Assembly: GCA_948099385.1 (NCBI GenBank)
Contig: CANUEZ040000129.1
Location: 4,154,001 to 4,218,000 of the forward strand
From: Fasciola hepatica
Taxonomy: Eukaryota > Platyhelminthes > Trematoda > Plagiorchiida > Fasciolidae
Length of the DNA: 64,000 nt
Direction: 5' to 3'
Each line of letters starts with the position of its first letter. Position 1 is the first letter of the stretch. The notes beneath the pieces are model-generated. The model had not been told where the DNA came from and searched no databases. It was given only the letters and a program-made list of their open reading frames with translations. Both the position numbers and the translations under genes were made by a program. Shown in pieces: positions 1 to 9,069 of this stretch.

Positions 1-1
1 T

Positions 2-1249
2 TACTTGAACCGAACTTGGTTGCCGTATGAAGCAATGTGGGCGGGTTATAGTGTCATGAATAAGGAAACCTTCGGTACCTTTACTACCAACAGGGTCGAG
101 GTAGAGAATCGCCACCTGAAGGAAGGGCTATCTGCCAGATCGTCTTTGGTAGATGTTTTCACTAGAATATTAAAACGAACGGAGGATTTAGATGAAGCTA
201 GGCGCCGTAGACTAAGTAAGCAGTTAGTTGGTTCCTTCCGATCGTCGGCTGGAATGGATAAGTACTCCGGGTTTTTGACCCGATCAAGTACCATCGCTCG
301 TGTCGCACTTGAGAAACACGTGCGTTTGCATCAGGTTAGGAGCATTGTTCCTAATGGCGGCAGATGGTTTCTCAGGTGCCGTCGATCATGTAAAGTGACT
401 GTTAGAATGGGCCGTTACCCTAGTTGTACTTGTTGCTTTTTTAAACAGTGGTCGATACCATGCAGTCATATTTTGCATTTGACTGACAAGATAGGATATG
501 GATTCCATAGACTAGCCGTAGGTCGATGGGCAGTTGACGTTCGACTTCCGTCGTCGGTTGGAATGCCAACAACGTTGTTGGCGGAAATGGACGAAATTCC
601 GCCCCAGTACAACCCTAGCCACAAGTTGTCCGTCAGTGAAGACGTGGGGAAGGATATATCGGTTGCTTTGGGAAGCTTGGGTCACGACAAATGGGTACGT
701 TATGTTAGTCAGCTGAAGAACTTAGCCACAGTCATAGGGTCGGGACGAGATTTTGACATAAGCTGCGTTGACAAAGCGACCAATACAACGCTAGACTTGG
801 GAAACCTTCACACTGTCAATAGGTACCTGGGGAAAGTAAGCGACACAAGATATACGCATACGGTTAGGCAAATGCCCAGCACGTCACGAGCACCGGTCGC
901 TACAGCTTCCTCAAAACGTAAGGCGACAGTAGTGCTTAGAAACACGGATGAGCAAGACATCCAGCTGATAGGGCATCCTTTGCAGCTGGTACAGTTCAGA
1001 CGTCTGCACACTACAACCTCCGCACAATACCGGATCCAGGAGAAAAGGCGCCGTCTGGAAAGGCCGCATTCACCGATCGTGGAAAATGAGTGCAGTGTCT
1101 GTCATCTTCAGGATCCCGAAGTGGATTTGGACAAGGAAACCGAGTGGGTGCAGTGCAGCCTTTGCCCGCGTTGGACGCACTATCAATGTGCAAATTTCGG
1201 AAACGAGGAGAACTACGTTTGCGTCCACTGTCTGGCTGATGAAAAATAA
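2..1249 (+). CDS. SWIM zinc finger + PHD finger protein, C-terminal part (MULE transposase-like), 5' partial
   Basis: The frame is open to the window edge, so the first ATG or TTG is not a real start and the N-terminus lies upstream; it ends at TAA 1247-1249. Counting the codon at 5 as residue 1, residues 27-39 read TTNRVEVENRHLK, the motif that follows the catalytic core in Mutator-like (MULE) transposases and ZSWIM relatives. A SWIM finger follows with spacing CxCx9CxH (C141, C143, C153, H155). The C-terminus is a C4HC3 PHD-type finger (C363, C366, C384, C387, H392, C395, C406, C409). SWIM domains bind DNA or protein and PHD fingers often read histone tails. The DDE core would be upstream and cannot be seen. 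No stop breaks about 415 codons, which contrasts with the decayed elements around it, so it may be an expressed domesticated transposase or a young MULE. Domain calls are strong; function is inferred. Confidence 0.8.
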   Translation, partial: YLNRTWLPYEAMWAGYSVMNKETFGTFTTNRVEVENRHLKEGLSARSSLVDVFTRILKRTEDLDEARRRRLSKQLVGSFRSSAGMDKYSGFLTRSSTIARVALEKHVRLHQVRSIVPNGGRWFLRCRRSCKVTVRMGRYPSCTCCFFKQWSIPCSHILHLTDKIGYGFHRLAVGRWAVDVRLPSSVGMPTTLLAEMDEIPPQYNPSHKLSVSEDVGKDISVALGSLGHDKWVRYVSQLKNLATVIGSGRDFDISCVDKATNTTLDLGNLHTVNRYLGKVSDTRYTHTVRQMPSTSRAPVATASSKRKATVVLRNTDEQDIQLIGHPLQLVQFRRLHTTTSAQYRIQEKRRRLERPHSPIVENECSVCHLQDPEVDLDKETEWVQCSLCPRWTHYQCANFGNEENYVCVHCLADEK

Positions 1250-1639
1250 GTGAGTTACAATGACGATTTTCATTTTGCCTTTTACAAAGTAAAACCAGAC
1301 AATAATTGTTTCCATTTCTGCTTTACAGACAGAACACGGCGAAACATCACAACGTTCGGCACGGAAGTGTGCATGAAAGGATCATTTTGTACCATTTAAC
1401 CACCATCTTTCAATACAATTCTTATTCCTCATTTTGTCCTACATTTTGAATTCGCTACGGAATGGGTCAATCAGTAAGGGGCAACGTATTACGATGTGGG
1501 TGGTTTATGTGTAAGCAGGTGCGCCTAATCGGCGTCGTGCTTAAGCTCGCGTAATTAGAGGTTGCATTAGTTGCGTGCAATCTTACAATATTGCGGTCAG
1601 GGAAACAAAATCGTTCCTTCATGAGTTGATCGACTAATT
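1250..1639. other. Non-coding flank downstream of the SWIM/PHD gene
   Basis: About 390 bases with no convincing coding frame. It presumably holds the 3' UTR and polyadenylation region of the gene that ends at 1249. I see no canonical AATAAA close to the stop and no terminal inverted repeat whose partner lies in the window. Confidence 0.4.
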
Positions 1640-2047
1640 GCATAATAGTAATCCCCAAACGTATAGCATCATCGTCGTGGTTATATATAGGTATATACAT
1701 AGCCATGAATATACGGATCTATGCACACGTAAGTACGTGTATATATACGTATATAACTATGCATGTACATGTATATTTAAATACATATATATATATATGC
1801 ATATAAATGTAAGCATCTATATTCAGATACGTATGTAAGTACACATGTACACATTTACATATAAATATATATATATATGTATTTAAATATACATGTACAT
1901 ACATAGTTATATACGTATATATACACGTACTTACGTGTGCATAGAACCGTATACAAATATATATATATATATATATATACTTATATAAATCAATATATAC
2001 CCTTTCGTAGAGAAATATACAAATACGTACCTACGTGTGCATATACG

Positions 2048-2103
<56 letters not shown>

Positions 2104-2330
2104 TACAAATATGTGTTGACATGTGCATACATACAAATGTATATACACATATTTACATTCGTATATATATATATATATATATTTACATGGGGAATCCACA
2201 AGACCTACCTACATTATTTAGGTACACAAATACAATAGGAGCTTATGCCTTATGAGAAATTTAGCTGTATAGTCCCCCGTTTTGCTGTACAATTCCCATT
2301 TCTTGGTATCGGTTACCGTGGACTGTACAT
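1640..2330. repeat. AT-rich microsatellite block, first half
   Basis: Long (TA)n and TATG/TACA-rich tracts. Perfect or near-perfect (TA)n runs occur at about 1960-1980, 2050-2110 and 2165-2182. Translations of this block are artefactual Tyr/Ile repeats, so no gene is called. A less repetitive island of about 145 bases at 2184-2330 separates this half from the second copy. Confidence 0.9.
1719..1943. repeat. Inverted repeat with ~80-bp arms
   Basis: The left arm (about 1719-1800) and right arm (about 1862-1943) are reverse complements, with essentially one mismatch over about 75-80 bases. Both contain the non-microsatellite landmark GCACACGTAAGTACGTG or its complement. The ~60-base loop contains further short self-complementary segments. 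The arms would form a long hairpin or cruciform. The landmarks are not simple TA repeat, so chance pairing of low-complexity DNA does not explain it. Confidence 0.85.
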
Positions 2331-2521
2331 ATAAATATATATATATATATGTATTTAAATATACATGTACATACATAGTTATATACGTATATATACACGT
2401 ACTTACGTGTGCATAGAACCGTATACAAATATATATATATATATATATATATACTTATATAAATCAATATATACACTTTCGTAGAGAAATATACAAATAC
2501 GTACCTACGTGTGCATATACG

Positions 2522-2526
<5 letters not shown>
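1857..2526 (+). repeat. ~200-bp direct duplication (1857-2055 and 2327-2526)
   Basis: The two segments match almost perfectly apart from TA-tract length and about one substitution (CCCTTTCG in the first copy, CACTTTCG in the second). They share the landmarks GTGCATAGAACCGT and TAGAGAAATATACAAATACG. The copies are spaced about 470 bases apart. The first copy also supplies the right arm of the inverted repeat, so that arm sequence occurs three times here, once inverted. Confidence 0.88.

Positions 2527-2576
<50 letters not shown>
2524..2576. repeat. (TA)n microsatellite abutting Gypsy-A LTR
   Basis: An uninterrupted run of about 25 TA units that ends exactly where similarity between the two Gypsy-A LTR copies begins (near 2573). 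Confidence 0.9.
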
Positions 2577-2579
<3 letters not shown>

Positions 2580-2656
2580 AATTCCCAATGTACATACCCT
2601 TTTGGCCTTTTTATCACAGCACGCTCCTCCACCGATCTTAGGTTGCTAGTGTCGTC
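2573..2656 (+). repeat. Gypsy-A 5' LTR, first part
   Basis: This matches 12098-12181 with few substitutions, including AATTCCCAATGTACATACCC and the block CACGCTCCTCCACCGATCTT. The last four bases (CGTC, 2653-2656) are the left target duplication of Gypsy-B. The true 5' limit of the LTR is unresolved because similarity stops at the TA microsatellite. Confidence 0.85.
2653..2656. other. Target-site duplication CGTC, left copy (Gypsy-B)
   Basis: CGTC here is repeated at 7458-7461. Joining the flanks with one CGTC restores a colinear, equal-length match to the uninterrupted Gypsy-A 3' LTR around 12165-12200, which fixes the insertion point. Confidence 0.75.
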
Positions 2657-2933
2657 TGTAAGCGCCAGCCAGAGACGAAAAGACGAAATTCAGCAATGTA
2701 AGGATTTATCTAAAATATGTGGCACAGTGTCATTAATGTAAAAATGCAAATATAAACACATTGCGAATCATTCCTCTTGGATTGTTGCACTGTCTTCCAG
2801 ATTAGCGGTTTCTTCACCTTCTTCCAGTTTTCCCTTTGCTTGTACAAGGTTGATACGACCAACTGAAACGGCAGAGAAAATCCATTACTTCAATTTGCCA
2901 TACTCGTACGACCTTCCCGAAGTTTCTTTCACA
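2657..2933 (-). repeat. Gypsy-B 3' LTR (left copy)
   Basis: This matches 7181-7457. The shared core of ~240 bases is almost identical (for example GACGAAATTCAGCAATGTAA and CTTGGATTGTTGCACTGTCT). The first ~20 and last ~15 bases are more divergent. The pol reading frame runs into this LTR and stops at 2885. Confidence 0.85.
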
Positions 2934-4122
2934 CAGCTCTCCCCTCCAGAAGGTTCCGTCCCCGGGGCCACAGCTCTTCCCCCTTCTATCGGCACCTTTA
3001 GCTCCAACTGTACTGGTGGCACTGCGCCTTGGTCTTCGGTCGGCGAAATCCCACCGGTTGGGTTGACTCCCTGAGCTACGTGCTCGAAGAGCTTCAGCTT
3101 ATTGAAATGAACGACGAATGATGGGTTACCACTATTCGGCAATGCGTTTCGAATGACACAGGTTGCATCTGACACAACTCTTTCAACACGAAAGGGTCCC
3201 ATCCAACCCCCGGAAAATTTAGCTGGTGTCCCCCCGGTGGGTACTGAAGTATGGGGCCACACGAAATCGCCAGCTTTTAATGGGGCGCAAAAGCCTTTCT
3301 GCCATAATACTGTTTTTGCCGCCCCTGTGCTGTCCGAAGATGGGCTCGAGCAAGGTCTTCGCCACTTCTTATTATGTCCCGCCGTTTGCTGACGTGTTCC
3401 ACTACGGTAGTGTTTTGATTGCTAATTGTGGGTAATCGCAAATCTGACGGAAGCCGAATTTCTCTTCCTGTCCAAAAGAAGCTTGGAGTCTGGTTTGTTG
3501 ACGCATGCACCGAACCGCGATAGGCTAGCAAGCAGAAGTGTATTTTCGTGTCCCAATCAGTACCGTGCTCGACGAAGGCTTTGAGAAGTTTGATAAGTGT
3601 CCGATTAGTACGCTCAACTAATCCATTCCCTTGTGGGTGGTAGGGAGTAGTGCGCGCTTGGTCGATACCAAGAGATCTACCAAGCTCCTGTATGAGACAG
3701 CTTTCGAAATTCGTACCCTTATCAGAGTGTAGTTGGCCCGGTGCACCCCACTGACAAATCCAGTGCCTAAGGATCACATCTGCAACGGTTTTGGCATTTC
3801 CGAAGTTCAACGGTATCGCTTAACACCGTTTAGTAAAATAGTCGACGTGCACCAGCAATTACTTTTTTCCATGTTGCGTAAGTGGTAGGGGTCCGATTAA
3901 ATCCATACCGACTGTTTCATTGGGAAATCCCGCTACTATGGGTTGTAACGGAGCACACAGTGTCGTTCTGGGATTCCTAAAGCTGCCACAACGTTCGCAC
4001 GTCCTACAGAAATCCAATACATCTCTTGGTTGGTAAGGCCGCCAAAACCGAGTCCTTGTCGCATGCTCTAGTTTGCTGGCACCCGCATGGCCCAGCTCAG
4101 CGTGAAATGTCGCAAGGACCTT
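2885..4122 (-). pseudogene. Gypsy-B integrase
   Basis: Integrase joins element cDNA to host DNA. On the minus strand the zinc-binding HHCC region lies near 4110-3970 (an H..H segment reading FHAELGHAGASKL, then CRTCERC). The core follows with SDKGTNF (about 3720) and a Glu in NGLVERTNRT (about 3610), the second Asp and Glu of the DDE triad. The C-terminal segment (3262-2885) has WMGPFRVERVV and FNKLKLFEH, typical of the gypsy chromatin-contact region. Frames change near 3270 and stops fall between 3811 and 4122, so the protein is broken. The last codons overlap the LTR. Confidence 0.8.
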
Positions 4123-4983
4123 TTATACCATGGACCGAGGGACGACGACTTTGGTTGGATAATTGGGACCAAACTGGAAAACTAAAACGTTATCCACAAT
4201 GCTCAAATGATCCCAGAGGCTCCAGAGGTGCTTGGTCCACAAAGCGCTCCCCGCCACCTCTCGCTGACTAGGCTTCTCACTTCCTGCCTTCAACTTTGCG
4301 TAGATGAAGCTTGTGTCGCTATCGCTAGACTGGATCGAGCCCCACTGTTCCGCCGTATCCTCCTGTAGACTCATCTGTGCCACATAACCGACCGGGGCAG
4401 GACGGGCAATCTCCGTGGTTTCGAACTGGCCTCCTCGATAATGCGTCCGCATTCGAATGTCGACTACCCGCACGGTGTTCAATCACGAAATCAGACTCCT
4501 GCAACTGCTCCTGCCATCGGGCTGTCTGCTCTTGGGGGTCTTTAAAGTTTTGTAACCACAGAAGGGCCTGGTGGTCTGTACGAATTCGAAATCGTCGACC
4601 GATTAGCTACTGTCTAAACGTTTTTGCGAATGTGATCAGGGCTAGCATTTCTTTTCGTGTCGTACATTAGTTTTTCTCCCGTTTACATAACGTTTTACTG
4701 CCGTAGACGATGACGTGCTCCAATCCACCTCGCCCGATGCAATGGCCCGGTCACTCGCGTCTGCATCTAGAATAAACTCACCAGCTCCTTCCGCCAGATC
4801 GGGCAGTGTTAGCACGGGGGCCGCGCAAAGAGCCCAACGTAAGTCTCTGAAGCACTGCTCACATCGCTCGTCCCAACTGAAGCCGTCATCTTTGCGCAGA
4901 AGCGCATTCAATGGTGCCGCCTGTTTCACAAAACCTTTGATGAGGCGACGGTAATACGAAGCCAGTCCTAGGAAACTCCTCAT
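4123..4983 (-). pseudogene. Gypsy-B RNase H and linker to integrase
   Basis: The segment 4983-4642 opens with MRSFLGLASYYRRLIKGF, the RT connection motif, and then EFILDADASD, the first catalytic Asp of RNase H. The frame is lost near 4642. The segment 4482-4123 is the tether before integrase (SLWDHLSIVDNVLVFQFG). RNase H degrades the RNA strand of the replication hybrid. Several frame changes make this non-functional as read. Confidence 0.75.
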
Positions 4984-5164
4984 TTAAGTAAAGCTATTAG
5001 GAGTTGGCCAATTTAAGACTTGTTCGACTTTTCCCGGGTCAGTTCTTATTCCCTGGCCTGAAACAATGTGGCCCAAAAATTCACTTCCTTGGACAGAAAT
5101 TTGCACTTGGATGGTTTAGCTTAAGTCCCGCATCTCTAATTCTTCCCAGAACTAGCTCCAAGTT

Positions 5165-5722
5165 TTATAAATGTCCCTCTTTCGTTTTCCCATGAATAAG
5201 TATATCATCGATGTATACAATGCATCTCGAAGGAATCATTCCCTCCAAAATGTGATTCATCAAACGTTGGAACGTAGCAGGTGCGTTGGTTAGCCCAAAA
5301 GGCGTAGTCTGAAACTCATAAATCCCGGATGGAATCGCGAACACTGACTTCTCCCGATCTTCAGCCGCAAGTTCAACCTGCCAATACCCAGACGCCAAGT
5401 CTAGTGTGCTGAAGTACTGGCTACCTCCTAGGGCGTCAAACAAGTCTCCCATGAGGGGCAGTGGGAATGAATCCCTTTTGGTGATGGCATTAAGTTTCCT
5501 GTAGTCCACGAACAAACGAAGTTTTCCATCCTTCCTCTTAACTAACACCACTGGAGACGACCAAGTCGACTGTGATGGTTGAATAACGTCGTTCTTCAGC
5601 CTTTCCTCGATTATGTGCTGCACCTCCGCTTGATAATGAATTGGTATCCGTCTGGGGGCTATTTTCATGGGTTTTGCGTCCCCCGTGTCAATTTGGTGTT
5701 TAACTAAATCCGCCCGGCTCAA
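5165..5722 (-). pseudogene. Gypsy-B reverse transcriptase
   Basis: A 185-codon open segment covering the fingers and palm of RT. It contains PSQSTWSSPVVLVKRKDG, the FVDYRKLN motif, FSTLDLASGYWQ (catalytic Asp), FGLTNAPATFQRLM and the active site YIDD (IVYIDDILIHGK) at its C-terminal end near 5200. Protease lies immediately upstream in another frame, and the connection/RNase H region downstream is again shifted. The RT core is intact in this segment, but the polyprotein is not continuous. Confidence 0.88.
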
Positions 5723-5734
5723 TCTCTCGTCCCC

Positions 5735-6517
5735 TCATAAGAATGTGTCGGAAAATTTCTCAAGGAGGTTCAACAACGGTTTATTACTTTTGGCTGTGTC
5801 ACTATCATCTAGGAGTGCGTCGAACTGTGTTACGTGGTCTTTCGTTGCCGGCATCTTTGCACATCGGTGTATGCTGATCTCGTTCCAGCCGAAGGGTTCA
5901 CTGTTTCCGTTCCTCAGGTATAACTTCTGTGGAATGTCGACCACGCACCCTAAATCCACTAGGACGTCTTCTCCGATGATTACGTCGTAGGGAATCCCCT
6001 CGACTACTATTAGAGGCTGCTTCTTAATAACGCCGCCCAGTTCCAACTTCGGAGTGATGGTCCCTCGGACTTTTAAATTCTCCCCGTTTACCGCCGTTGA
6101 GACTGTACTACACGAGGCTGAAGCAAAGCTTCCGACCATTGCCATCTGTTTAGCACTGATTAAACTACACGTGGCTCCCGTGTCAACCAGTCCACACCAA
6201 ACGGTTCCATTAACTTTCACTCGAACAGATAGTGATTCAGTGCAAGCGGAACATATCGAAACTGCAGGAACGATGGACCTACCTTGCTTCTGAGTTTGTG
6301 GCCTCGTTCCGAACAAGGGCAGACCGCCTTCGACTGGCTGTGAGTACGAGGTGCCGGGCGGGCTGTTGTGGGGACCAGCATACCACCGGTAGGGGCTGAA
6401 TCCTTGAATCTTGTTATAAGACGGCCGACGTGATCCAGCATGCCTTCCTCGATACCAGCTTCGTCTCCAATTAGTGGTGAGTCCTCGGCTGCTACTCACA
6501 TAAAGGGCAGCACTCAT
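5735..6517 (-). pseudogene. Gypsy-B protease region
   Basis: A retropepsin-like aspartic protease that would process the polyprotein. The motif CGLVDTGATCSLIS (DTGA active site, near 6190) is followed by IPYDVIIGEDVLVDLGCVVD, the typical ILG-like second motif. The N-terminal ~100 residues are Gly/Arg/Pro-rich and may belong to the Gag C-terminus. The frame overlaps Gag (ends 6492) and ends just before the RT frame. Confidence 0.82.
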
Positions 6518-7152
6518 CTCCAGCTGGCACCCCCGCGACTGCCTGTTCTACGCGTTCCTCTGCTTCCCCAGCAAACAATGCTTGTTCCAAATTCTCGAAC
6601 TTCCCTCGTAACAGCGCCCGACTCACAGCTGGGTTAGAGGCGCCGTCAGTTAACTGTTCTAACACCCGGCTTTCCCTCTCCTCTTTGGCCTCATCGGGAT
6701 AAGCCCGCTGGCCGAAGGATCGCAAGCCTTCATCCGGTTGCTGCCTTCTCCCGTGAAACCTCTGCCGATATTGTGAAGAGTACCCGGGGGCGTCCAAAAG
6801 TCTCCGAATCTGCTTGAAGACAGAATCCAAGTCACCACTTTAAAAAAAATTCCGCTTCATTGGCGACATCATAGGCCTCTCCATCCATCAGCCCCATGAT
6901 AATATCTTCTTGTTGCTCTTCAGCGAACCATCGAAAGTATCGCCGCACCTGGCTCTCCCACAGATTATAGTTTCCAATAAAGCGAAATTTCTCGGGCGCT
7001 CCCGGGGTAGGAACCTGCTGAGTTCTGATTATTTTGCATTCAGTCAACTCGCGTGAAAGTTCGTGGACAGGTGGACACCCAAGCTGGTCCTTGGGTGGCG
7101 AGCGAACTATCCCCTCATCCCGATTGTCAGATTCGGCTAGCTTTTTCGGCAT
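6492..7152 (-). pseudogene. Gypsy-B Gag
   Basis: Two frames form Gag: 7152-6832 begins MPKKLAESDNRDEG just inside the element after the primer-binding site, and 6830-6492 continues with LDSVFKQIRRLLDAPGY and ends in CCPLCE, a possible half zinc knuckle. The segment FRFIGNYNLWESQVRRYF resembles the start of gypsy Gag capsids. The frame break falls at an eight-A run (about 6841-6848; T8 on the coding strand), which could be a mutation, a sequencing error or slippage. Confidence 0.72.
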
Positions 7153-7159
7153 CCTTGAT

Positions 7160-7180
7160 CCCGGGTCGCGGCACCAATTT
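7160..7180 (-). promoter_or_regulatory. Gypsy-B putative primer-binding site
   Basis: On the minus strand the LTR ends TTACA and, after a few A/T bases, TGGTGCCGCGACCCGGG follows. A TGG directly inside the 5' LTR is the usual start of a tRNA primer-binding site. The tRNA was not identified. Confidence 0.6.
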
Positions 7181-7457
7181 TGTAACAGTCATCTAAAGGC
7201 GAAAAGACGAAATTCAGCAATGTAAGGATTTATCTAAAATATGTGGCACAGTGTCATTAATGTAAAAATGCAAATATAAACGCATTACGAATCATTCCTC
7301 TTGGATTGTTGCACTGTCTTCCAGATTAGCGGTTTCTTCACCTTCTTCCAGTTTTCCCTTTGCTTGTACAAGGTTGATACGACCAACTGAAACGGAAGAG
7401 AAAATCCATTACTTCAATTTGCCATACTCGTACGACCTCCCCGAAGCTTCTAATACG
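7181..7457 (-). repeat. Gypsy-B 5' LTR (right copy)
   Basis: Partner of 2657-2933; see that entry for the shared blocks. Begins TGTAACA on the plus strand and is followed at 7458 by the CGTC duplication. Confidence 0.85.
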
Positions 7458-7516
7458 CGTCTCATATATTGTTGACAATAATTTAGTGTATCACATAGAC
7501 AAAGTAGTAGGCTACA
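7458..7516 (+). repeat. Gypsy-A 5' LTR, second part
   Basis: Begins with the right CGTC target duplication. It matches 12178-12235 of the 3' LTR, including GACAATAATTTA, CACATAGACAAAGTAGTA and a terminal GCTACA. It is immediately followed by AAATTGGTGAGCTCAGG, the putative primer-binding region. Confidence 0.85.
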
Positions 7517-7519
7517 AAA

Positions 7520-7535
7520 TTGGTGAGCTCAGGTT
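7520..7535 (+). promoter_or_regulatory. Gypsy-A putative primer-binding site
   Basis: TTGGTGAGCTCAGG follows the LTR end (GCTACA) by a few A/T bases, the same spacing and TACAAAATTGGTG junction seen in Gypsy-B. The tRNA was not identified. Confidence 0.5.
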
Positions 7536-7664
7536 GTTTTTCCATCTTTTGTTCCAAGTTCCACACGATTCACCAAGTCTGACACCGAATCTATTGATAT
7601 TCATGCGGTTGCTCTCATACTGCCCGTTTTTACCCCGACCAACCCTCGAGTATGGTTTCGACAA

Positions 7665-8480
7665 ATGGAAGCCGTATTTGCCACTCGACGTATAACCAGC
7701 GAGCGCGTGAAGTACTCTCACGTTGTCCAAGCACTTCCCTTTGACATCGCCGTTGACGTGGAAGATCTCCTCGATTCCATTCCATCAGAAGCTCCCTACA
7801 CGAAGCTTAAGGAGGCAGTCATTCAGCGTACCGGAAAATCAGCCAGAAAAATGCTCCGTGAGCTGTTCACGTCGGTGGAGCTCGGAGACCGAACCCCGTC
7901 TCAGCCTATGCGCCACATGCGTTTGCTTCTGGCTGGACGTCAAATGGACGACACCATTTTCAGGGAGATATGGGTTGATAAACTACCTCTCCCGATGCAG
8001 CAGGTCCTGTCAATGCTGGAACCCACTACTCCACTTGAAAAGGTTGCGCAACACACCGACAGAATAATGGAATACTACCCGGCTGGTAGACCCTGTGTTC
8101 ACATGACATCACCCGCCGAAGCCGCACTGACATACGAATCACCTATTACATCACCAGCTCCTGCCCCAGATCGCGGTGGCTATGGTTCTCGCAGTCCTGA
8201 TTCCCCATCCCATTACTCTCATATCGATGAGGACATTACGAACCTAAAAGAAACCGTTCGCATGTTGTGCAATCAGGTCAGTGCAATGTGCAACGCATTA
8301 ACTACTCATCGACCTGTGTCCATCGAAACACCTCGCCGACCCAGATCACGGTCCAGAAACCGCCGGTTACAAACCTGGTGTTGGTACCACCGCACATTTG
8401 GCTCCCAGGCACGCCGCTGTGATCCCCCATGTTCATTTCGCACTTCCAACTCACAGTCAAACGACCAGGCCAGCCAGTAA
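7665..8480 (+). pseudogene. Gypsy-A Gag with CHCC finger
   Basis: A 271-codon open frame starting at ATG 7665. It has no in-frame stop, but the downstream pol is broken. The N-terminal ~140 residues (VFATRRITSERVKYSHVV, PYTKLKEAVIQRTG, LRELFTSVELGDRTPSQ) match the conserved capsid of CsRn1/Kabuki-type elements by recall. The C-terminus has a basic Arg/Ser stretch and then C239-x2-H242-x9-C252-x3-C256, a CHCC finger rather than the CCHC knuckle of most retroelements. The start may be further upstream, because the family usually has some residues before this segment. The protease frame starts inside the end of this one. Confidence 0.85.
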
Positions 8481-9024
8481 CGGCAACGACTACGGCTGGC
8501 TCTCTACATGAAAGTCGCCTATTTTATATCGTTGACCGATCCAGTGGTCTTCCATTACTCATTGATACCGGCGCCGAGATCAGTGTAATCCCCCCACCCA
8601 AACATCAATCTTCAAACCACCTCGCCCCACACTGCAAGCAGCAGACACAACAACTATTGTGACATTCGGCCAACGGCCCATCACTCTTAATTTAGGCCTT
8701 CGACGACCTTTTCAATGGGTTTTCATCCAGACAGATGTTCAGACTCCCATTATTGGCGCGGATTTCCTCTCACACTTTGGCCTAACAGTGGACCTCAAAA
8801 ATTGCAAGCTGGTAGACACCACAACCAAGCTTTGTGCAGTCGGCACTGGTAAATGCACCAACTTCCTGGGTATTCGGCTGGCGATCCCGCAATCGCCCTT
8901 TGCCGACATTTTGAAGGAGTTTCCACCCCTCACTAAACCGTGTCAGTTCACCGACCCAGTCTCTCATGCTGTGCGTCACCACATCGCCACGAGAGGCCAA
9001 CCGGTCCACTTTCAACCACGCTGA
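8429..9024 (+). pseudogene. Gypsy-A protease
   Basis: Two frames: 8429-8662 holds LLIDTGAEISVIPP (catalytic DTGA, Asp46 of the segment). 8659-9024 holds FIQTDVQTPIIGADFLSHFG, the second conserved protease motif, and then the linker to RT. The frame break near 8660 and the TGA at 9022-9024 disrupt the polyprotein. That TGA lies in-frame with RT, at a place where related elements carry a conserved Arg, so it looks like a CGA-to-TGA transition. Confidence 0.83.
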
Positions 9025-9069
9025 CTCAATGCCGACAAACTCCACATTGCACGCTTTGAATTCGAACAC

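Larger units (their letters stand above)
2657..7457 (-). mobile_element. Gypsy-B: Ty3/gypsy retrotransposon, minus strand, nested in Gypsy-A LTR
   Basis: A 4.8-kb element with ~277-bp LTRs (2657-~2933 and 7181-7457). Read on the minus strand it has a primer-binding site next to the right LTR, Gag (7152-6492), protease (about 6517-5735), RT (5722-5165), RNase H (4983-~4550), and integrase with zinc-binding, core and C-terminal regions (about 4480-2885). It is nearly complete but carries several frameshifts and stops. Its RT differs from that of Gypsy-A, so this is a different gypsy lineage rather than an inverted copy. The insertion must be younger than Gypsy-A. Confidence 0.88.

Noticed and set aside
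1638..2632. Several open frames on both strands coding Tyr/Ile/Thr-rich peptides
   Set aside because: They are translations of (TA)n and TATG microsatellites on both strands, with no domain; not genes.
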